Shown here piece by piece: positions 63,224 to 64,000 of a stretch of DNA of 64,000 bases (position 1 is the stretch's first letter; each line of letters begins with the position of its first letter). Below the pieces are notes generated by a model, which did not search any database, was not told the origin of the DNA, and was given only the letters and a program-made list of their open reading frames with translations. Made by a program: the position numbers and the translations under genes. The DNA is from Methylocaldum sp035627495. Its GTDB lineage: Bacteria; Pseudomonadota; Gammaproteobacteria; Methylococcales; Methylococcaceae. The stretch is from the NCBI RefSeq assembly GCF_035627495.1, contig NZ_DASPLO010000195.1:73401-137400 (forward strand). Reading direction: 5' to 3'.

Positions 63224-63541
63224 CTAGCGGCTCTTAAAGAACCGAGCTAGCGCCACAAAATCCTGGTGTTGATAGCCGCGCGCAATGCGATCCATCACCG
63301 TGGCTGAACGGTGACCCGACTGAAATTCCTCCATAGTACGGATGAATTCGGATTCGGGAATCCCAATGATTGCCGGAATCGAACCCATGCCTCGGCCTGA
63401 TGAACCATGGCAGCCGCTGCAAGCGAGAGCGATTCCGGCGGTATCCGGGCGTTCAAGATCGTCGCTGAACACGGCTTGCGGAATCGAAATTGCGAAAGTA
63501 GCAGCACATGCCGACGCTTGCAGAAGCCGAATCAGTCGCAT
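63224..63541 (-). CDS. fccA: monohaem cytochrome c, FccA-type subunit
   Basis: A 105-residue cytochrome with a signal peptide (1-27) and one haem-binding motif CSGCH; Met from the MGSI or MEEF region is a likely axial ligand. It is short and has one haem, unlike the dihaem FccA of purple sulfur bacteria. ATG 63541 gives a clean signal peptide; the upstream frame start is not credible. It precedes fccB by 8 nt and is the likely electron acceptor. Confidence 0.88.
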   Translation of the reverse strand: MRLIRLLQASACAATFAISIPQAVFSDDLERPDTAGIALACSGCHGSSGRGMGSIPAIIGIPESEFIRTMEEFQSGHRSATVMDRIARGYQHQDFVALARFFKSR

Positions 63542-63861
63542 ATCTGATCTATTTCGTAAAGAGGGCGTTAGGCTAGCGTACATCGCTGCAACAATTTTGG
63601 GAATCGCACTAGAAATTAACGCCTTGGGCGCCCTTTGTTCTCGGGCGATGTCGGTCGTGTTGTTCACGACTCTTTCCAGCGGATCGCGAAGGGAGTGCCG
63701 GATTTTTGAACGCGATTAGATCGCCCGGAAACGTTGGAGATTTCGCGCATCATCTCTTCTAAACAAAGAACCCAAAAATGCGGTTCAACACACCAATCAG
63801 CGTTGGTAAGCAGAGTTTTCCGACACATTAAATATGTACTTTTTCGTAGATGGACTGTTCC
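63542..63861. other. divergent intergenic region, little recognised
   Basis: This 320-nt gap lies between fccA (minus) and the gene running off the right end (plus). It should hold the fcc promoter; I see no clear motif or RNA gene. Confidence 0.4.
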
Positions 63862-63889
63862 TTGACAAGGTATGAATGAGTGATAGACT
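63862..63889 (+). promoter_or_regulatory. candidate sigma-70 promoter
   Basis: TTGACA at 63862-63867 is a perfect -35 box. A weaker -10 box TAGACT lies at 63884-63889 after 16 nt. Transcription would start near 63895, just before an AGGAG and a TTG start at 63918. Confidence 0.5.
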
Positions 63890-63917
63890 GCAACGCACCC
63901 TAAAGGAGTGGGGCATT

Positions 63918-64000
63918 TTGTCGCAGGTGTTTCGGCGCCGCGGGGCAAGAGTGAAGAAGACAGGGACGCATGACGAGGCAACGGTGCGGCGACGCATCGC
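63918..64000 (+). CDS. 5' end of unidentified gene, cut by window edge
   Basis: An open frame runs from TTG 63918 to the window end. AGGAG is nine bases upstream and the candidate promoter starts transcription just before it. An in-frame ATG at 63876 lies before the predicted transcription start. The visible part (FRRRGARVKKTGTHDEATVR) is basic; no family can be named from 27 residues. Confidence 0.4.
   Translation, partial: MSQVFRRRGARVKKTGTHDEATVRRRI

Noticed and set aside
1..64000. CRISPR arrays, rRNA genes, intact insertion sequences, replication origin
   Set aside because: No regularly spaced repeats, rRNA-like stretches, transposases or DnaA-box clusters were noticed on reading.

Overview
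The window looks like chromosomal DNA of a gammaproteobacterial aerobic methanotroph (Methylococcales, possibly near Methylococcus or Methylocaldum). Two lines of evidence support this. First, there is an orphan PmoC, the particulate methane monooxygenase subunit C, at 6673-7539, with all six copper-ligand positions kept. Second, the housekeeping gene order is typical of gammaproteobacteria: lysM-dprA-smg-topA-tsaC divergent from def-fmt-rsmB, and accA-tilS / pyrG-kdsA-eno-ftsB-ispD-ispF-truD. The family assignment is an inference from gene content.

Layout. 1-553: GC-rich sequence with nested hairpins and no convincing gene, a candidate structured RNA. 554-10629: signalling genes. These are a YkvA-like protein, a MASE1 histidine kinase, an RsbT-like kinase, a PAS/LOV-like SpoIIE phosphatase, the orphan pmoC, and a chemoreceptor paired with a stand-alone copy of its sensor domain. 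10630-12983: a decayed accessory stretch ending at tRNA-Pro(CGG), with a frameshifted tyrosine integrase remnant pointing at the tRNA 3' end, a SemiSWEET gene and gene fragments. 13072-32313: ispB, the topA/dprA block, the def/fmt/rsmB block leading into an NtrY/NtrX-like two-component system and trkA, then a methyltransferase, a rhodanese, a glycosyltransferase and typA.

32445-42044: the main accessory region. It holds an ammonium transporter with a candidate sigma-54 promoter and no glnK beside it, two ferritin-like proteins (one a tandem duplication), and a three-gene copper operon. The operon encodes a multicopper oxidase, a type-1 cupredoxin with a Met/His-rich N terminus, and a small protein whose predicted mature N terminus is histidine. 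All three proteins combine a signal peptide with a C-terminal membrane anchor, and this is the best candidate here for a little-described system. Glutaredoxin, small membrane-protein genes and a lipoprotein with an internal repeat follow.

42562-60744: mostly core metabolism and maintenance: panE/hda, wrbA, arsC, a CBS protein, uppP, truD, ispF, ispD, ftsB, eno, kdsA, pyrG, tilS, accA, a dienelactone hydrolase, zwf and a DUF4202 protein. 60774-64000: a cation diffusion facilitator pseudogene with a stop and a frameshift, a flavocytochrome c sulfide dehydrogenase pair (fccA-fccB), and the start of a gene that runs off the right end.

The metal theme recurs: pMMO subunit, copper operon, ferritin-like proteins, CDF remnant and ArsC. 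This fits a copper-dependent methane oxidiser. No pmoA, pmoB, CRISPR array, rRNA or intact insertion sequence was seen. No database or folding program was run; all assignments come from reading motifs.
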